From Ornithomonoglobus_A sp045612845 (GTDB lineage: Bacteria; Bacillota; Clostridia; UBA1381): DNA of 64,000 bases. This document shows, piece by piece, positions 1-7,926 of the stretch. How positions within the stretch are numbered: the stretch's first letter is position 1; every line of letters begins with the position of its first letter. The stretch spans positions 248,001 to 312,000 of the forward strand of contig JAZKZV010000017.1 of NCBI GenBank assembly GCA_045612845.1, written 5' to 3'. A model generated the notes under the pieces. The model saw only the letters and a program-made list of their open reading frames with translations. It was not told where the DNA came from and made no database searches. The position numbers and the translations under genes are program-made.

Positions 1-613
1 CTATATCGTAAAATTCGCCCGTCCAGTTCATAGAATTGAACTTGTTTTTCTGAATTTCAAACTGCTCTTTATCCGATAAAACATCTGGCCTTGTATCATC
101 AAGTCCCATAATTTTTCTGTTATTAAAGTAAATCTGGTAAAACTCCTCCATGCTATTGCAGTCTGCTTCGATTACTTTATGAGGGATTTCGATGTTAATA
201 TCTGCATATTCCTCTTTATTCTCCACCATATGCGGCCAGCGATAAACCTTTTCTCTGTATGCAGGATACGTAAGAGATATTTTTCCCATTTCATATGCAA
301 GACCTATGTTTTTTCCGTCTATTTCCTGAATCGTATAAACGAAAAACGCCTTATTTGTCTTTTTGTTGTACACACACACGCAAGGAACAGATACATCTCC
401 CGTAGTTACCTCTATTTTGCCTAAGCCGTCTTTTTCGAGTCTTGGAACATCTGTTATGGTTATTTCCATATCAACACTCGCCTCTTCGGGCTTGTACATA
501 GGTGGATAATCTCTTTTTAGAACATTGAATTTGTTACCATTGTATGCACAGGCAGGAAAGAGCACATATTCACTTCCATCGCATTGTGGTATATTTATAT
601 CAATTCTTGACAT
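1..613 (-). CDS. Unrecognised protein of the xylose operon, C-terminus cut by the window edge
   Basis: An open frame of about 204 codons begins at the ATG at 613 and runs off the left edge without a stop. An AGGAG ribosome binding site lies 7 bases upstream, and the gene follows the xylA stop by 9 bp, so it is the third gene of the xylB-xylA unit. The visible part starts MSRIDINIPQCDGSEYVLFP and has no signal peptide or membrane segment. It is rich in aromatic and acidic residues (for example YRWPHMVENKEEY), in a style seen in carbohydrate-active proteins. I do not recognise the family. Its position suggests a role in using xylose or xylosides, but that is inference from neighbours only. Confidence 0.75.
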   Translation of the reverse strand, partial: MSRIDINIPQCDGSEYVLFPACAYNGNKFNVLKRDYPPMYKPEEASVDMEITITDVPRLEKDGLGKIEVTTGDVSVPCVCVYNKKTNKAFFVYTIQEIDGKNIGLAYEMGKISLTYPAYREKVYRWPHMVENKEEYADINIEIPHKVIEADCNSMEEFYQIYFNNRKIMGLDDTRPDVLSDKEQFEIQKNKFNSMNWTGEFYDI

Positions 614-622
614 TTTTTTCTC

Positions 623-1939
623 CTATCTGAACATTATGCTGTTAATGACACTCTGTAAACTTTCCTGAGCGCCACTTGATGGCATCTTTGCATTCTTAAG
701 CTTTTTAGCATACTCCGAAAGTTCCTCAAGCGATGTCTGGTTATTTAATATCTTCTGACCAATTTTGCTGTCAAAGCTTGAATACTTAGTTTTTACGAAC
801 TCATCAATTCTGCCATCCTCTATAATCTGCGCCGCTTTAATAAGTCCCAAAGCAAAAGCATCCATACCCAATATAAATGCATGGAACATATCCTCAGCTC
901 TGTAGCTTGAACGACGGTTTTTAGCGTCAAAATTGAAACCGCCCGTAACACCGCCTGCCTTTAGCACCTCGTACATACACATGGTTGTGTTGTAAACATC
1001 TGACGGGAATTCGTCGGTATCCCAACCCAGAAGTAAATCACCCTGATTTGCATCGACTGAACCTAACATTCCATTGATTGCAGAAATTCTGAGTTCATGC
1101 TCAAATGTGTGTCCTGCAAGAGTTGCATGATTTGCCTCTATATTCATCTTAAAATCCTTATCAAGACCGTGCTGTCTTAAAAATCCGATTGCAGTTGCCG
1201 CATCAAAATCATATTGGTGCTTCATTGGTTCTTTCGGCTTTGGCTCAATATAAAAATCTCCCTCAAATCCAATTTTTCTACCATATTCAACCGCCATTTT
1301 CATAAGACGTGCAATGTTCTCCTGTTCAAATTTTACGTCTGTGTTCAGGAGTGTTTCATAGCCCTCTCTGCCGCCCCAGAACACATAACCTCTTCCGCCA
1401 AGCTTTACTGTAAGCTCAAGAGCTTTTTTTATCTGTGCCGCAGCAAAACAGAATACTTCTGCCGAGTTTGTAGAACCCGCACCATTTACAAATCTTGGGT
1501 TTGAGAACATATTTGCAGTTCCCCACAAACACTTTATGTTTGTATTTTTCATTTTTTCGAGTATATAATCCGAAATCTCATCAAGTCTTGCATTTGTTTC
1601 GTTTATATCCTCACTCTCTGGAACAAGGTCTACATCGTGAAAGCAAAAATATTCAATTCCAAGCTTTTGCATAAACTCAAAGCCGGCGTCAACCTTTGCC
1701 TTTGCATGCTCCATAGTCCCCTTTTCTGCACCAAATGATTTGTCGGCAGTATCACGTCCGAACATATCTGTACCCGCATTACACAAATTGTGCCACCACG
1801 CCATTGCAAACGGAAGATGCTCTTTCATGGTCTTACCCATAATTACTTTCTCAGCATCATAGTACTTAAATGCAAATGGATTTTTGCTATTGCTTCCCTC
1901 ATATTTTATTGTTGTTATGTTTTTAAAAAACTCACTCAT
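623..1939 (-). CDS. xylA: Xylose isomerase
   Basis: Converts D-xylose to D-xylulose in the cytoplasm, the first step of bacterial xylose use. The 438-residue length is usual for the longer class II isomerases of Clostridia. Visible active-site residues are His101 and Asp104 (CFHDVD), the WGGREGYE motif near 188-195, metal ligands Glu232 (IEPKPKEP), Glu268 and His271 (IEANHATLAGH), Asp296, Asp307 and Asp309 (GWDTD), and Asp338 (FNFDAK). The segment after HDVD reads LVPE, a mild change from the usual IAPE. The start ATG lies directly after the xylB stop and is preceded by an AGGAGG site inside the xylB 3' end, so translation is probably coupled to xylB. Confidence 0.97.
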   Translation of the reverse strand: MSEFFKNITTIKYEGSNSKNPFAFKYYDAEKVIMGKTMKEHLPFAMAWWHNLCNAGTDMFGRDTADKSFGAEKGTMEHAKAKVDAGFEFMQKLGIEYFCFHDVDLVPESEDINETNARLDEISDYILEKMKNTNIKCLWGTANMFSNPRFVNGAGSTNSAEVFCFAAAQIKKALELTVKLGGRGYVFWGGREGYETLLNTDVKFEQENIARLMKMAVEYGRKIGFEGDFYIEPKPKEPMKHQYDFDAATAIGFLRQHGLDKDFKMNIEANHATLAGHTFEHELRISAINGMLGSVDANQGDLLLGWDTDEFPSDVYNTTMCMYEVLKAGGVTGGFNFDAKNRRSSYRAEDMFHAFILGMDAFALGLIKAAQIIEDGRIDEFVKTKYSSFDSKIGQKILNNQTSLEELSEYAKKLKNAKMPSSGAQESLQSVINSIMFR

Positions 1940-3421
1940 TTAATTTTCCTCCTTAATTTCTTTATATAAATTTTTTATACTTGGATATATCTTTTTGAAC
2001 TTCTCATATTTTTTTGTATATGCAACGACTAACTCATCATCAGGTTTTACTGTGTCTTTTACTTCAATATTAACGCACTCGCCAACACTGTTATACCCAC
2101 CTGATGCAACCATGGCAAGCTTAGCACCGCCATATCCGGGGCCCTCTTCAGCCTTTGGTACAACAAGCTCAATATTTAATACGTTTGCAAGTATTTTAAG
2201 CCATAATTCCGACTTTGCGCCGCCACCGCAAACAGTACTCTTTTCTACACAAATACCAAGACTTTTCGCAATTTCAAAGTTATCTTTTATTGCAAAAGCA
2301 ACACCCTCTAAAATTGCTAAAAGCATATCCTCACGCTTTGTATTCGGTCTTAAACCGATAAACATTCCTGTTGCATTAGTATCGTTAATAGGGCTTCTCT
2401 CACCCATAAGATATGGCAAAAAGAATACTTCGTTATTACCTAACATATCATCTGTTATTTGTAATTGTTCTTCTGCATAAGCTTGTGTTTTTAACACCTC
2501 ATCGCAAAACCATTTATTACACGATGCTGCGGACAGTATACAACCCATAAGATGATATCCGCCGTCTGCGTGGCAAAATGAATGCAGAGAATTTTTATCA
2601 TCTACCGAGAAACTTTCGGATGATATAAAAACTGTTCCGCTTGTACCCAGTGATATATTACACTTACCTTCACCAACAGTTGCAGTTCCTATTGCCGCAC
2701 CTGCATTATCTCCTGCACCTCCTGCAACTTTAACATCGGGTCCGATACCAAGTTCATCTGCAATATGGGGTAATACAGTTCCTATACATTCATAACTCTC
2801 ATAAAGCTTTGGCATTTTCTCTTTGCCTATATCACAGATTTTTAACATTTCCTCAGACCAGCACTTGTTTTTTACATCTAACAAAAGCATACCCGATGCG
2901 TCCGAATAATCTGTTGCATGCACACCGCTAAGACGATAATTTATATAATCCTTAGGCAGCATTATCTTTGAAATTCTGTCAAAATTTTGTCTTTCGTTTT
3001 CTTTTAGCCACAAAATCTTCGGTGCAGTAAAACCTGCAAATGCAATGTTTGCACTATATGCCGAAAGCTTTTCCATTCCTACCACAGTATTTAAATACTC
3101 AGTTTCTTTGTCACATCTGCCATCGTTCCATAATATAGCAGGACGGATAACCTCATCATTATCATCTAATATAACAAGTCCGTGCATTTGTCCTGCTACG
3201 CCAATTCCCTTGATTTTGCAAGCATCAATCTCGGCTGTTATATCTGCCATACCATCGCAGAACGCTCTCCACCAGTCCTCAGGCGACTGCTCACTCCAGC
3301 CGGGTTTTGGATATTTAACATCATAGCCTTTTGTAACAGTTTTTAAAACCTCACCGTCTTTATTACAAAGAAGAAGCTTAAGTGCTGATGTTCCTAAATC
3401 TGCACCAATATAATAGTTCAT
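1940..3421 (-). CDS. xylB: Xylulokinase
   Basis: Phosphorylates D-xylulose to xylulose 5-phosphate with ATP, feeding the pentose phosphate pathway. It has the FGGY-kinase layout in 493 residues: N-terminal phosphate loop ADLGTS (residues 7-12), the substrate-binding GQMH (77-80), the catalytic Asp238 in GGAGDNAG, and a C-terminal CGGGAKSELW nucleotide-site motif. It is the first gene of the leftward xyl operon and abuts xylA. An AAGGAGATG site precedes the ATG. The promoter region is shared with the divergent AraC-type gene, which points to local control by that regulator. Confidence 0.96.
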   Translation of the reverse strand: MNYYIGADLGTSALKLLLCNKDGEVLKTVTKGYDVKYPKPGWSEQSPEDWWRAFCDGMADITAEIDACKIKGIGVAGQMHGLVILDDNDEVIRPAILWNDGRCDKETEYLNTVVGMEKLSAYSANIAFAGFTAPKILWLKENERQNFDRISKIMLPKDYINYRLSGVHATDYSDASGMLLLDVKNKCWSEEMLKICDIGKEKMPKLYESYECIGTVLPHIADELGIGPDVKVAGGAGDNAGAAIGTATVGEGKCNISLGTSGTVFISSESFSVDDKNSLHSFCHADGGYHLMGCILSAASCNKWFCDEVLKTQAYAEEQLQITDDMLGNNEVFFLPYLMGERSPINDTNATGMFIGLRPNTKREDMLLAILEGVAFAIKDNFEIAKSLGICVEKSTVCGGGAKSELWLKILANVLNIELVVPKAEEGPGYGGAKLAMVASGGYNSVGECVNIEVKDTVKPDDELVVAYTKKYEKFKKIYPSIKNLYKEIKEEN

Positions 3422-3459
3422 AAAATCATCTCCTTATAAAGAATTTTATTACGTGCCAC

Positions 3460-3488
3460 TTGACATTTCTCGCCAAATAGTATACAAT
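3460..3488 (+). promoter_or_regulatory. Sigma-A promoter of the araC-type gene
   Basis: TTGACA at 3460-3465 and TACAAT at 3483-3488 are separated by 17 bp. The start codon of the AraC-type gene follows 33 bp after the -10 box. Confidence 0.75.
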
Positions 3489-3508
3489 ATATAGACAAAA
3501 TTTGTCTT
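3479..3508 (-). promoter_or_regulatory. Probable xylB promoter overlapping the divergent promoter
   Basis: Read leftward, AAGACA (3508-3503) and TATACT (3484-3479) are 18 bp apart and lie ahead of xylB. The -10 overlaps the -10 of the divergent promoter, so the two units are likely to compete for polymerase. The -35 box is weak, as expected for an activator-dependent promoter. Confidence 0.45.
3493..3507. promoter_or_regulatory. Candidate operator of the xyl regulator (inverted repeat)
   Basis: A perfect 7-bp inverted repeat around one central base (AGACAAA-A-TTTGTCT) lies between the -10 box and the ribosome binding site of the AraC-type gene and across the -35 region of the leftward xylB promoter. 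This is a good place for autoregulation. Binding is inferred from position and symmetry only. Confidence 0.45.
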
Positions 3509-3521
3509 TGGGGGCAATAAA

Positions 3522-4283
3522 ATGTTTTATCAATATAACCATTTCGGAATATCTGAATACTTTTGTAAGGAGTATGGAGAGGATTTTAGCTTTCCTATAC
3601 ATCTTCACCAGTCTTTTGAATTTATTACTATATTTTCGGGTGAAATGACTGTTACGGTCAATGATAGGGTATATACACTAAAAAAGGGCGAATCTGTACT
3701 TGTTTTCCCAAATCAGCTACATTCATTACACAGCGATAAGAGTACACATATGCTCTGTATTTTTTCACCCGATCTGGTTAAGGCATATTATTCAAAGATA
3801 AGCAAAAAAGTACCCATCGAAAACAGAATTACACCTGACGATTTTGTAATTAAAACATTGGACAATATTTTATCTGACTCTTCTGTAATAGAAAAAAAAG
3901 GAATACTCTATTCTCTTTGTTCGCAGTTCGACAAAAATGCCATATACAAAGACGTCGACGGCTTCTACGGAAATATATTACAAAAGATTTTTAAGTTTGT
4001 TGAAGAAAATTACAACAAGGATTGCTCGCTGAATGCACTCTCACAAAAGGTGAGATATAATTACTCATATCTGTCGCGTTCTTTTAAAAAAACCACAGGC
4101 ATTTCGTTTAATTCGTATGTTAACCAATACAGAATAAGCAATGCGTGTTATCTTTTAAATAATACTGACCATTCCATTATTCAGTGTGCATTGGAAAGCG
4201 GATACGATTCACTCAGGAGCTTTAACAGAAACTTTGTTAATTTTATCGGAGTATCACCAAGTGAATACAGAATAAAAAAATAA
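3522..4283 (+). CDS. AraC-family transcriptional regulator (probable xylose regulator)
   Basis: A 253-residue two-domain regulator. The N-terminus is a cupin-like sensor domain with the HLHQSFEFI and KKGESVLVFPNQLHS motifs. The C-terminal 100 residues hold the two helix-turn-helix units of the AraC family (LNALSQKVRYNYSYLSRSFK, then a second unit ending GVSPSEYRIKK). It is transcribed away from xylBA and shares its control region, so it probably controls xylose use. Many Firmicutes use a ROK-type XylR instead, so this arrangement is a variant. The ATG follows a GGGGG ribosome binding site. The sensed sugar is inferred from context. Confidence 0.88.
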   Translation: MFYQYNHFGISEYFCKEYGEDFSFPIHLHQSFEFITIFSGEMTVTVNDRVYTLKKGESVLVFPNQLHSLHSDKSTHMLCIFSPDLVKAYYSKISKKVPIENRITPDDFVIKTLDNILSDSSVIEKKGILYSLCSQFDKNAIYKDVDGFYGNILQKIFKFVEENYNKDCSLNALSQKVRYNYSYLSRSFKKTTGISFNSYVNQYRISNACYLLNNTDHSIIQCALESGYDSLRSFNRNFVNFIGVSPSEYRIKK

Positions 4284-4310
4284 AGCGGTGCTTATAACAC
4301 CGCTTTTATT
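4282..4310. terminator. Bidirectional intrinsic terminator between araC-type gene and purC
   Basis: A 9-bp stem (AAAGCGGTG / CACCGCTTT) with a 7-base loop, with A-rich sequence on one side and T-rich on the other. It overlaps the stop codon of the AraC-type gene and lies directly downstream of convergent purC. Confidence 0.85.
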
Positions 4311-4994
4311 TTATCTGTTTAAAATAAGCTTGGTAAGCTCAACAGGCTCAACAATCTTTCCGTCTTTATAAACTCTCATATTGCCTGATGCGATTTCGTC
4401 TATTAGGATAACCTCGTCGCCATTGTAGCCAAATTCAAATTTAATATCCCATAGGTCAAGTCCGATTGTTTTCAAATCGTCTGCTACTATCTTTGTAATT
4501 TTAAGAGTTTGCTCTTTCATGCTCTTGAACATTTCCTCACTCATAACGCCAAGTGCTGCAAGACCCTCGCTTGTAACAAGCGGATCGCCCTTTTCGTCGT
4601 TTTTGAAAGTACATTCAACGTAGCCACCCTCTAAAACTGTTCCGTCTTCTATATATTCGCCATATCTTCTGATAAAGCTTCCTGTTGCAACAAGTCGGCA
4701 AATAACCTCAAGACCATGTCCAAACACTTTACCTGGAAGAACTTCCATAGTAGCTTCGTCAACATTTGCACTTACATAATGTGTTTTTATGCCTGCTTCT
4801 TTAAGCATATCAAAATAATAGATTGATGTTCTTAAATTTGCCTTGCCTATACCCTCGATTTTTAGCCCTACACTGTTTTCGCCCGGGTCAAAAACGCCGT
4901 CTTTACCTGTGCAGTCATCTTTGAATTTAAGCATTACATTACCGTTATCAAGACTAAACACATCTTTTGTTTTTCCTTCATAAATCTTTTTCAT
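4311..4994 (-). CDS. purC: Phosphoribosylaminoimidazole-succinocarboxamide synthase (SAICAR synthetase)
   Basis: Joins CAIR and L-aspartate with ATP to form SAICAR, a step of purine synthesis in the cytoplasm. The 227-residue length is typical of the bacterial enzyme. The N-terminus KKIYEGKTKDVF, the GVFDPGENSVG segment with the metal and nucleotide loop, RLVATGSFIRRYG, and the C-terminal LIDEIASGNMR are all diagnostic. It stands alone here, away from other pur genes. An AGGAGGC site precedes the ATG, and a TTGATT-17-TATAAT promoter lies upstream. I saw no purine riboswitch in its short leader. Confidence 0.97.
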   Translation of the reverse strand: MKKIYEGKTKDVFSLDNGNVMLKFKDDCTGKDGVFDPGENSVGLKIEGIGKANLRTSIYYFDMLKEAGIKTHYVSANVDEATMEVLPGKVFGHGLEVICRLVATGSFIRRYGEYIEDGTVLEGGYVECTFKNDEKGDPLVTSEGLAALGVMSEEMFKSMKEQTLKITKIVADDLKTIGLDLWDIKFEFGYNGDEVILIDEIASGNMRVYKDGKIVEPVELTKLILNR

Positions 4995-5032
4995 AGCTTT
5001 GCCTCCTACTGTTTTTACTATTTCTACAAAGA

Positions 5033-5061
5033 ATTATATCATATATTCTTTAAAAAATCAA
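5033..5061 (-). promoter_or_regulatory. Sigma-A promoter of purC
   Basis: Read leftward, TTGATT (5061-5056) and TATAAT (5038-5033) are separated by 17 bp, and the purC ATG follows about 38 bp after the -10. Confidence 0.75.
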
Positions 5062-5202
5062 ACATTTTTATTTCAAAAAACAAAAAAAAGTTTCATCACA
5101 CAAAATAACACAGGTTTTTTTGGTATTTTTTGTATAATTTTTATGTGTTTTAAGCATTGCAAAATTTATTGTAATTTATTGTAATATAAATGCTGAAATC
5201 AT

Positions 5203-5231
5203 TTGACAAATCGGTCGTTTTGGGGTATAAT
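5203..5231 (+). promoter_or_regulatory. Consensus sigma-A promoter of the Dabb-miaB unit
   Basis: A perfect TTGACA (5203-5208), a 17-bp spacer and a perfect TATAAT (5226-5231), 49 bp ahead of the Dabb start codon. The rest of the 4995-5280 gap holds only AT-rich sequence and the purC promoter. Confidence 0.88.
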
Positions 5232-5280
5232 ATAAGTGTTGTTTTAAATAGCAAAAACAGACTTGGAAAGGATTAAAAAA

Positions 5281-5577
5281 ATGGTAAGACATATAGTAGC
5301 CTGGAAGATGGCACCAACTGACGATAAAGAACAAAAAATGCTTAAAATAAAAGAGGAATTAGAGACACTAAAAGACAAGGTTGAAGTTATTGTTGATATG
5401 GAGGTCGGAATAAACTTTAACGAGTCGGACGGTGCGTCGGATATTGTTCTTGTTTCCACCTTTAAGTCAAAGGAAGATTTACAAACTTATCAGGCTCATC
5501 CCGAACACGTGGCTGTCGCTACAAACTATGTAAGACCAAACGTAAGCGAGCGCAGAGTTATAGATTACGAATTTTAA
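5281..5577 (+). CDS. Dabb-family (dimeric alpha-beta barrel) protein
   Basis: A 98-residue protein with the fold signature of stress-responsive A/B barrel proteins. It opens MVRHIVAWKM, has a central LVSTFKSKEDLQTYQAHPEH segment and a late VRPNVSERRVIDYEF strand. Such proteins form small dimers, and most have no known reaction. The ATG at 5281 was chosen because GGAAAGG lies about 10 bases upstream; an in-frame TTG at 5263 overlaps that site and is rejected. It is driven by a consensus promoter and ends 20 bp before miaB, so it is the first gene of that transcript. Function is not known. Confidence 0.85.
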   Translation: MVRHIVAWKMAPTDDKEQKMLKIKEELETLKDKVEVIVDMEVGINFNESDGASDIVLVSTFKSKEDLQTYQAHPEHVAVATNYVRPNVSERRVIDYEF

Positions 5578-5597
5578 TTTTGGAGGGCTTTGCATAA

Positions 5598-7016
5598 ATG
5601 GCAAAAACCATAGATGAAGAATTACTAAAAGAGCAAAAACGCTTTATTTTAAAGCTAAAAGAGAATAATATAAATTTTGCTAAAATAAACGGAAGAGCAA
5701 GACTTGCCCTTACCGAAACCTACGGTTGTCAGCAAAACGAAAATGACACCGAAAGAATCAGGGGAATGTTAAAAGAGGCAGGCTTTGAATTTACCGAAGA
5801 TACAAAAGCGGCAGATGTTGTTATATATAACACCTGTGCAGTACGCGAAAATGCCGAGGATAAAGTTTTTGGCAGACTGGGTATACTAAAGCATATAAAA
5901 GAAGAGGAACGTCCTGATATGATAATCGGTGTGTGCGGTTGCATGGTGCAGCAGGAGCATATTACCGAGAAGATAAAAAAAGTTCATGAGCATGTTGATT
6001 TAGTATTCGGTACTCATGCACTCTACAAAATGCCCGAGCTTTTATATAAGGCTATGAGCTCTAAAAAAACAGTTGTCGATATAGAGGACAGCGAGGGCGC
6101 AATAGCCGAGGATATTCCGATTTTACGCGACTTTACACAAAAGGCATGGGTATCGGTAATGTACGGGTGCAATAACTTCTGCTCATACTGTATAGTCCCT
6201 TATGTAAGAGGCAGAGAGCGAAGCAGACAACCTGAGGCGGTAATTAACGAGGTAAAAGAGCTTGTCAAAAATGGTTGCACGGAAATTTCTCTTTTGGGAC
6301 AAAATGTAAACTCATACGGAAAGGACTTGGACTCCGACATTAACTTTGCAAAGCTTTTGCGTATGGTAAACGAGGTAGAGGGCGTTAAGCGTATACGTTT
6401 TATGACCTCACACCCCAAGGATTTAAGTGATGACCTCATTTTAGCCATAAAAGAATGTGATAATGTATGCCATCAACTGCATCTTCCGTTCCAGGCAGGC
6501 TCGGACAGAATATTAGAGCAGATGAACCGAAAGTACACAAAGGCACAATATCTCGAAAAAATCCAAAAGGTTAAAAAGGAAATTCCCGACATTTCTCTAT
6601 CAACAGACGTTATAGTAGGCTTCCCTACCGAAACAGTTGCGGATTTTGAAGAAACATTAGACGTTTTAAGAAAAGTTGAATTTGATAATATATTCTCGTT
6701 TATATATTCAAGGCGCGAGGGTACTCCCGCCGCAAAGCTTGACTTTGTCTTGAGCGAAGAAGAAATTCACAAAAATTTCGACAGACTTTTAGAGGTACAA
6801 AACGAAATATCCAAACGTAAAAATGAGGCATATGTAGGTACCACTCAAAGAGTGCTTGTAGACGGAGCCTCAAAAAACAACCCCAAAATGCTAAGCGGCA
6901 GATGCGACAGCTCAAAGGTAGTTAATTTTGAGGGTGATGCATCACTTATAGGCGAATATGTTGAGGTTAAAATAACAGAGGCAAAAACCTGGAGCCTGAA
7001 TGGTACTCTAAAATAG
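5598..7016 (+). CDS. miaB: tRNA-2-methylthio-N6-dimethylallyladenosine synthase
   Basis: A radical-SAM methylthiotransferase that adds the 2-methylthio group to i6A37 of tRNA. The product has 472 residues. The N-terminal UPF0004 domain has Cys44 (TYGCQQNENDTER), Cys80 (NTCAVRENA) and Cys115 (GCMVQQ), which bind the auxiliary cluster. The radical-SAM CxxxCxxC is Cys191, Cys195 and Cys198 (CNNFCSYC). A TRAM RNA-binding domain ends the protein. The first modification step, by MiaA, is encoded 6 kb downstream. The ATG sits 10 bases after GGAGGG. A large palindromic element starts 10 bases after the stop. NifS/IscU at 55.9-57.5 kb could supply its Fe-S clusters. Confidence 0.97.
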   Translation: MAKTIDEELLKEQKRFILKLKENNINFAKINGRARLALTETYGCQQNENDTERIRGMLKEAGFEFTEDTKAADVVIYNTCAVRENAEDKVFGRLGILKHIKEEERPDMIIGVCGCMVQQEHITEKIKKVHEHVDLVFGTHALYKMPELLYKAMSSKKTVVDIEDSEGAIAEDIPILRDFTQKAWVSVMYGCNNFCSYCIVPYVRGRERSRQPEAVINEVKELVKNGCTEISLLGQNVNSYGKDLDSDINFAKLLRMVNEVEGVKRIRFMTSHPKDLSDDLILAIKECDNVCHQLHLPFQAGSDRILEQMNRKYTKAQYLEKIQKVKKEIPDISLSTDVIVGFPTETVADFEETLDVLRKVEFDNIFSFIYSRREGTPAAKLDFVLSEEEIHKNFDRLLEVQNEISKRKNEAYVGTTQRVLVDGASKNNPKMLSGRCDSSKVVNFEGDASLIGEYVEVKITEAKTWSLNGTLK

Positions 7017-7026
7017 CAAAGATACT

Positions 7027-7126
7027 GTCTGCATAAAATTGCCCATCTTGGCACTCTGCCAAACTCGACGTATGTTTATACGACTTCGTTTTGCAGAGCA
7101 CCAACATGAACAATTTTCTTGCAGAC
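7027..7126 (+). repeat. Palindromic intergenic element A
   Basis: Two arms of about 33 bases (7027-7059 and 7093-7126) are imperfect inverted copies: GTCTGCATAAAATTG on the left pairs with CAATTTTCTTGCAGAC on the right, and the pairing continues to CTCTGC/GCAGAG. The loop carries a second hairpin, CGTAT-GTTT-ATACG, inside the sequence AACTCGACGTA...TACGACTTCG. That core recurs near 12.67, 60.74 and 62.86 kb. It starts 10 bases after the miaB stop. Confidence 0.8.
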
Positions 7127-7188
7127 CATTTGGGATTTGGATATCCTAAATTTAATACAAAAAAATCAGCGAATTAACAAGACGTAGT

Positions 7189-7273
7189 AATTTTTGCGTA
7201 GGTTACGTATTTGGCCGATTGCCGCGTACGCTTTGTACGCAAATGAGGCTAAATGCGTAAGATACACAAAAAT
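7189..7273 (+). repeat. Palindromic intergenic element A2
   Basis: Left arm 7190-7216 (ATTTTTGCGTAGGTTACG...) pairs imperfectly with right arm 7247-7273 (...GCGTAAGATACACAAAAAT), around an inner perfect hairpin GCGTAC-GCTTT-GTACGC (7224-7240). The first 40 bases are closely similar to 29001-29040. Confidence 0.75.
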
Positions 7274-7299
7274 AACAAGTCAGGAAAGGAATTAAAATT

Positions 7300-7677
7300 A
7301 TGAATATCTTAGACAAAACCCGTGAACTCGGTGAAATGATACAACAAAGCAAAGAAATGAAAGCTTTTAAGGCAGCAGAACTTGCACAGGCAGAGGACGA
7401 TACTGCTCAGGTTTTAATGCAGGAATACAACGTAAAAAGAATGAATCTTGCACGCGATATGCAAAATGGCAAAATTACACGTGAAGAGGCAATTTCAGAA
7501 AACACAAAAGCTTTTGATGATGTTTTAGAAAAATCCGAAGTAATACGTAATTATATCGATACAAAGAAAGCTTTTGATGAGTTAGTAGGACAAATCAACC
7601 GTATAATAAACTTTTATATAACAGGTCAGGACCCCGACTGTACACACGATTGCTCAACCTGCGGAGGCTGCCACTGA
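7300..7677 (+). CDS. YlbF/YmcA-family protein with Cys-rich tail
   Basis: A 125-residue, mostly alpha-helical protein of the YlbF/YmcA (DUF964-type) family. Relatives in Bacillus form the YaaT-YlbF-YmcA complex, which carries Fe-S clusters and steers RNase Y and development. The body is heptad-like helix (LDKTRELGEMIQQSKEMKAF, later VLEKSEVIRNYIDTKKAFDE). The last residues, CTHDCSTCGGCH, hold four Cys and two His, a probable metal or cluster site. It lies between miaB and mutS, each junction filled by a palindromic element. An AGGAAAGGA site precedes the ATG. Which paralogue it represents cannot be told. Confidence 0.8.
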   Translation: MNILDKTRELGEMIQQSKEMKAFKAAELAQAEDDTAQVLMQEYNVKRMNLARDMQNGKITREEAISENTKAFDDVLEKSEVIRNYIDTKKAFDELVGQINRIINFYITGQDPDCTHDCSTCGGCH

Positions 7678-7702
7678 TTTATCACACAAAAGACAAATAT
7701 AA

Positions 7703-7905
7703 GGGATGTACGGTTTACATGCCATATTTTAAGCTAAATTTTGAACTAAAGTTCAAAGCTAAATTATTACGCTCCGCTCCATAGCTAAATTAAATTCGCC
7801 GTCAGCTGACCGCAAGGTCAATTTAGCTACGAAGTAATTTAGCGTACGCAGTACATTTAGCTCGCAGAATACGAATTTAGCTGCGGTCTTAAGACCGCAT
7901 ATCCC
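7703..7905 (+). repeat. Palindromic intergenic element E with repeated AGCTAAAT/ATTTAGCT
   Basis: Outer arms GGGATGTACGGT (7703-7714) and ACCGCATATCCC (7894-7905) match as an inverted repeat at 10 of 12 positions. Inside are three AGCTAAAT copies (7732, 7757, 7783) followed by four copies of the reverse complement ATTTAGC(T) (7821, 7837, 7855, 7875). Smaller hairpins are TTGAACT-AA-AGTTCAA (7741-7756), TGACC-GCAA-GGTCA (about 7807-7820) and an 18-base perfect palindrome at 7882-7899. It fills the gap between the YlbF-family gene and mutS. Confidence 0.8.
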
Positions 7906-7926
7906 AATGTGTAGAAAGGAATAAAA

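Noticed and set aside
1995..2480. A 161-codon open frame antisense to xylB
   Set aside because: It lies opposite a certain gene, has Ser/Ile-rich low-complexity content and no start-site support; it mirrors the codon use of xylB.
4995..5280. Possible purine riboswitch ahead of purC
   Set aside because: The purC leader from the predicted start is only about 30 bases, with no conserved aptamer core.
7017..7290. CRISPR array in the repeat-rich gap after miaB
   Set aside because: The repeats are inverted and irregular, not evenly spaced direct repeats with unique spacers, and no cas genes are present.
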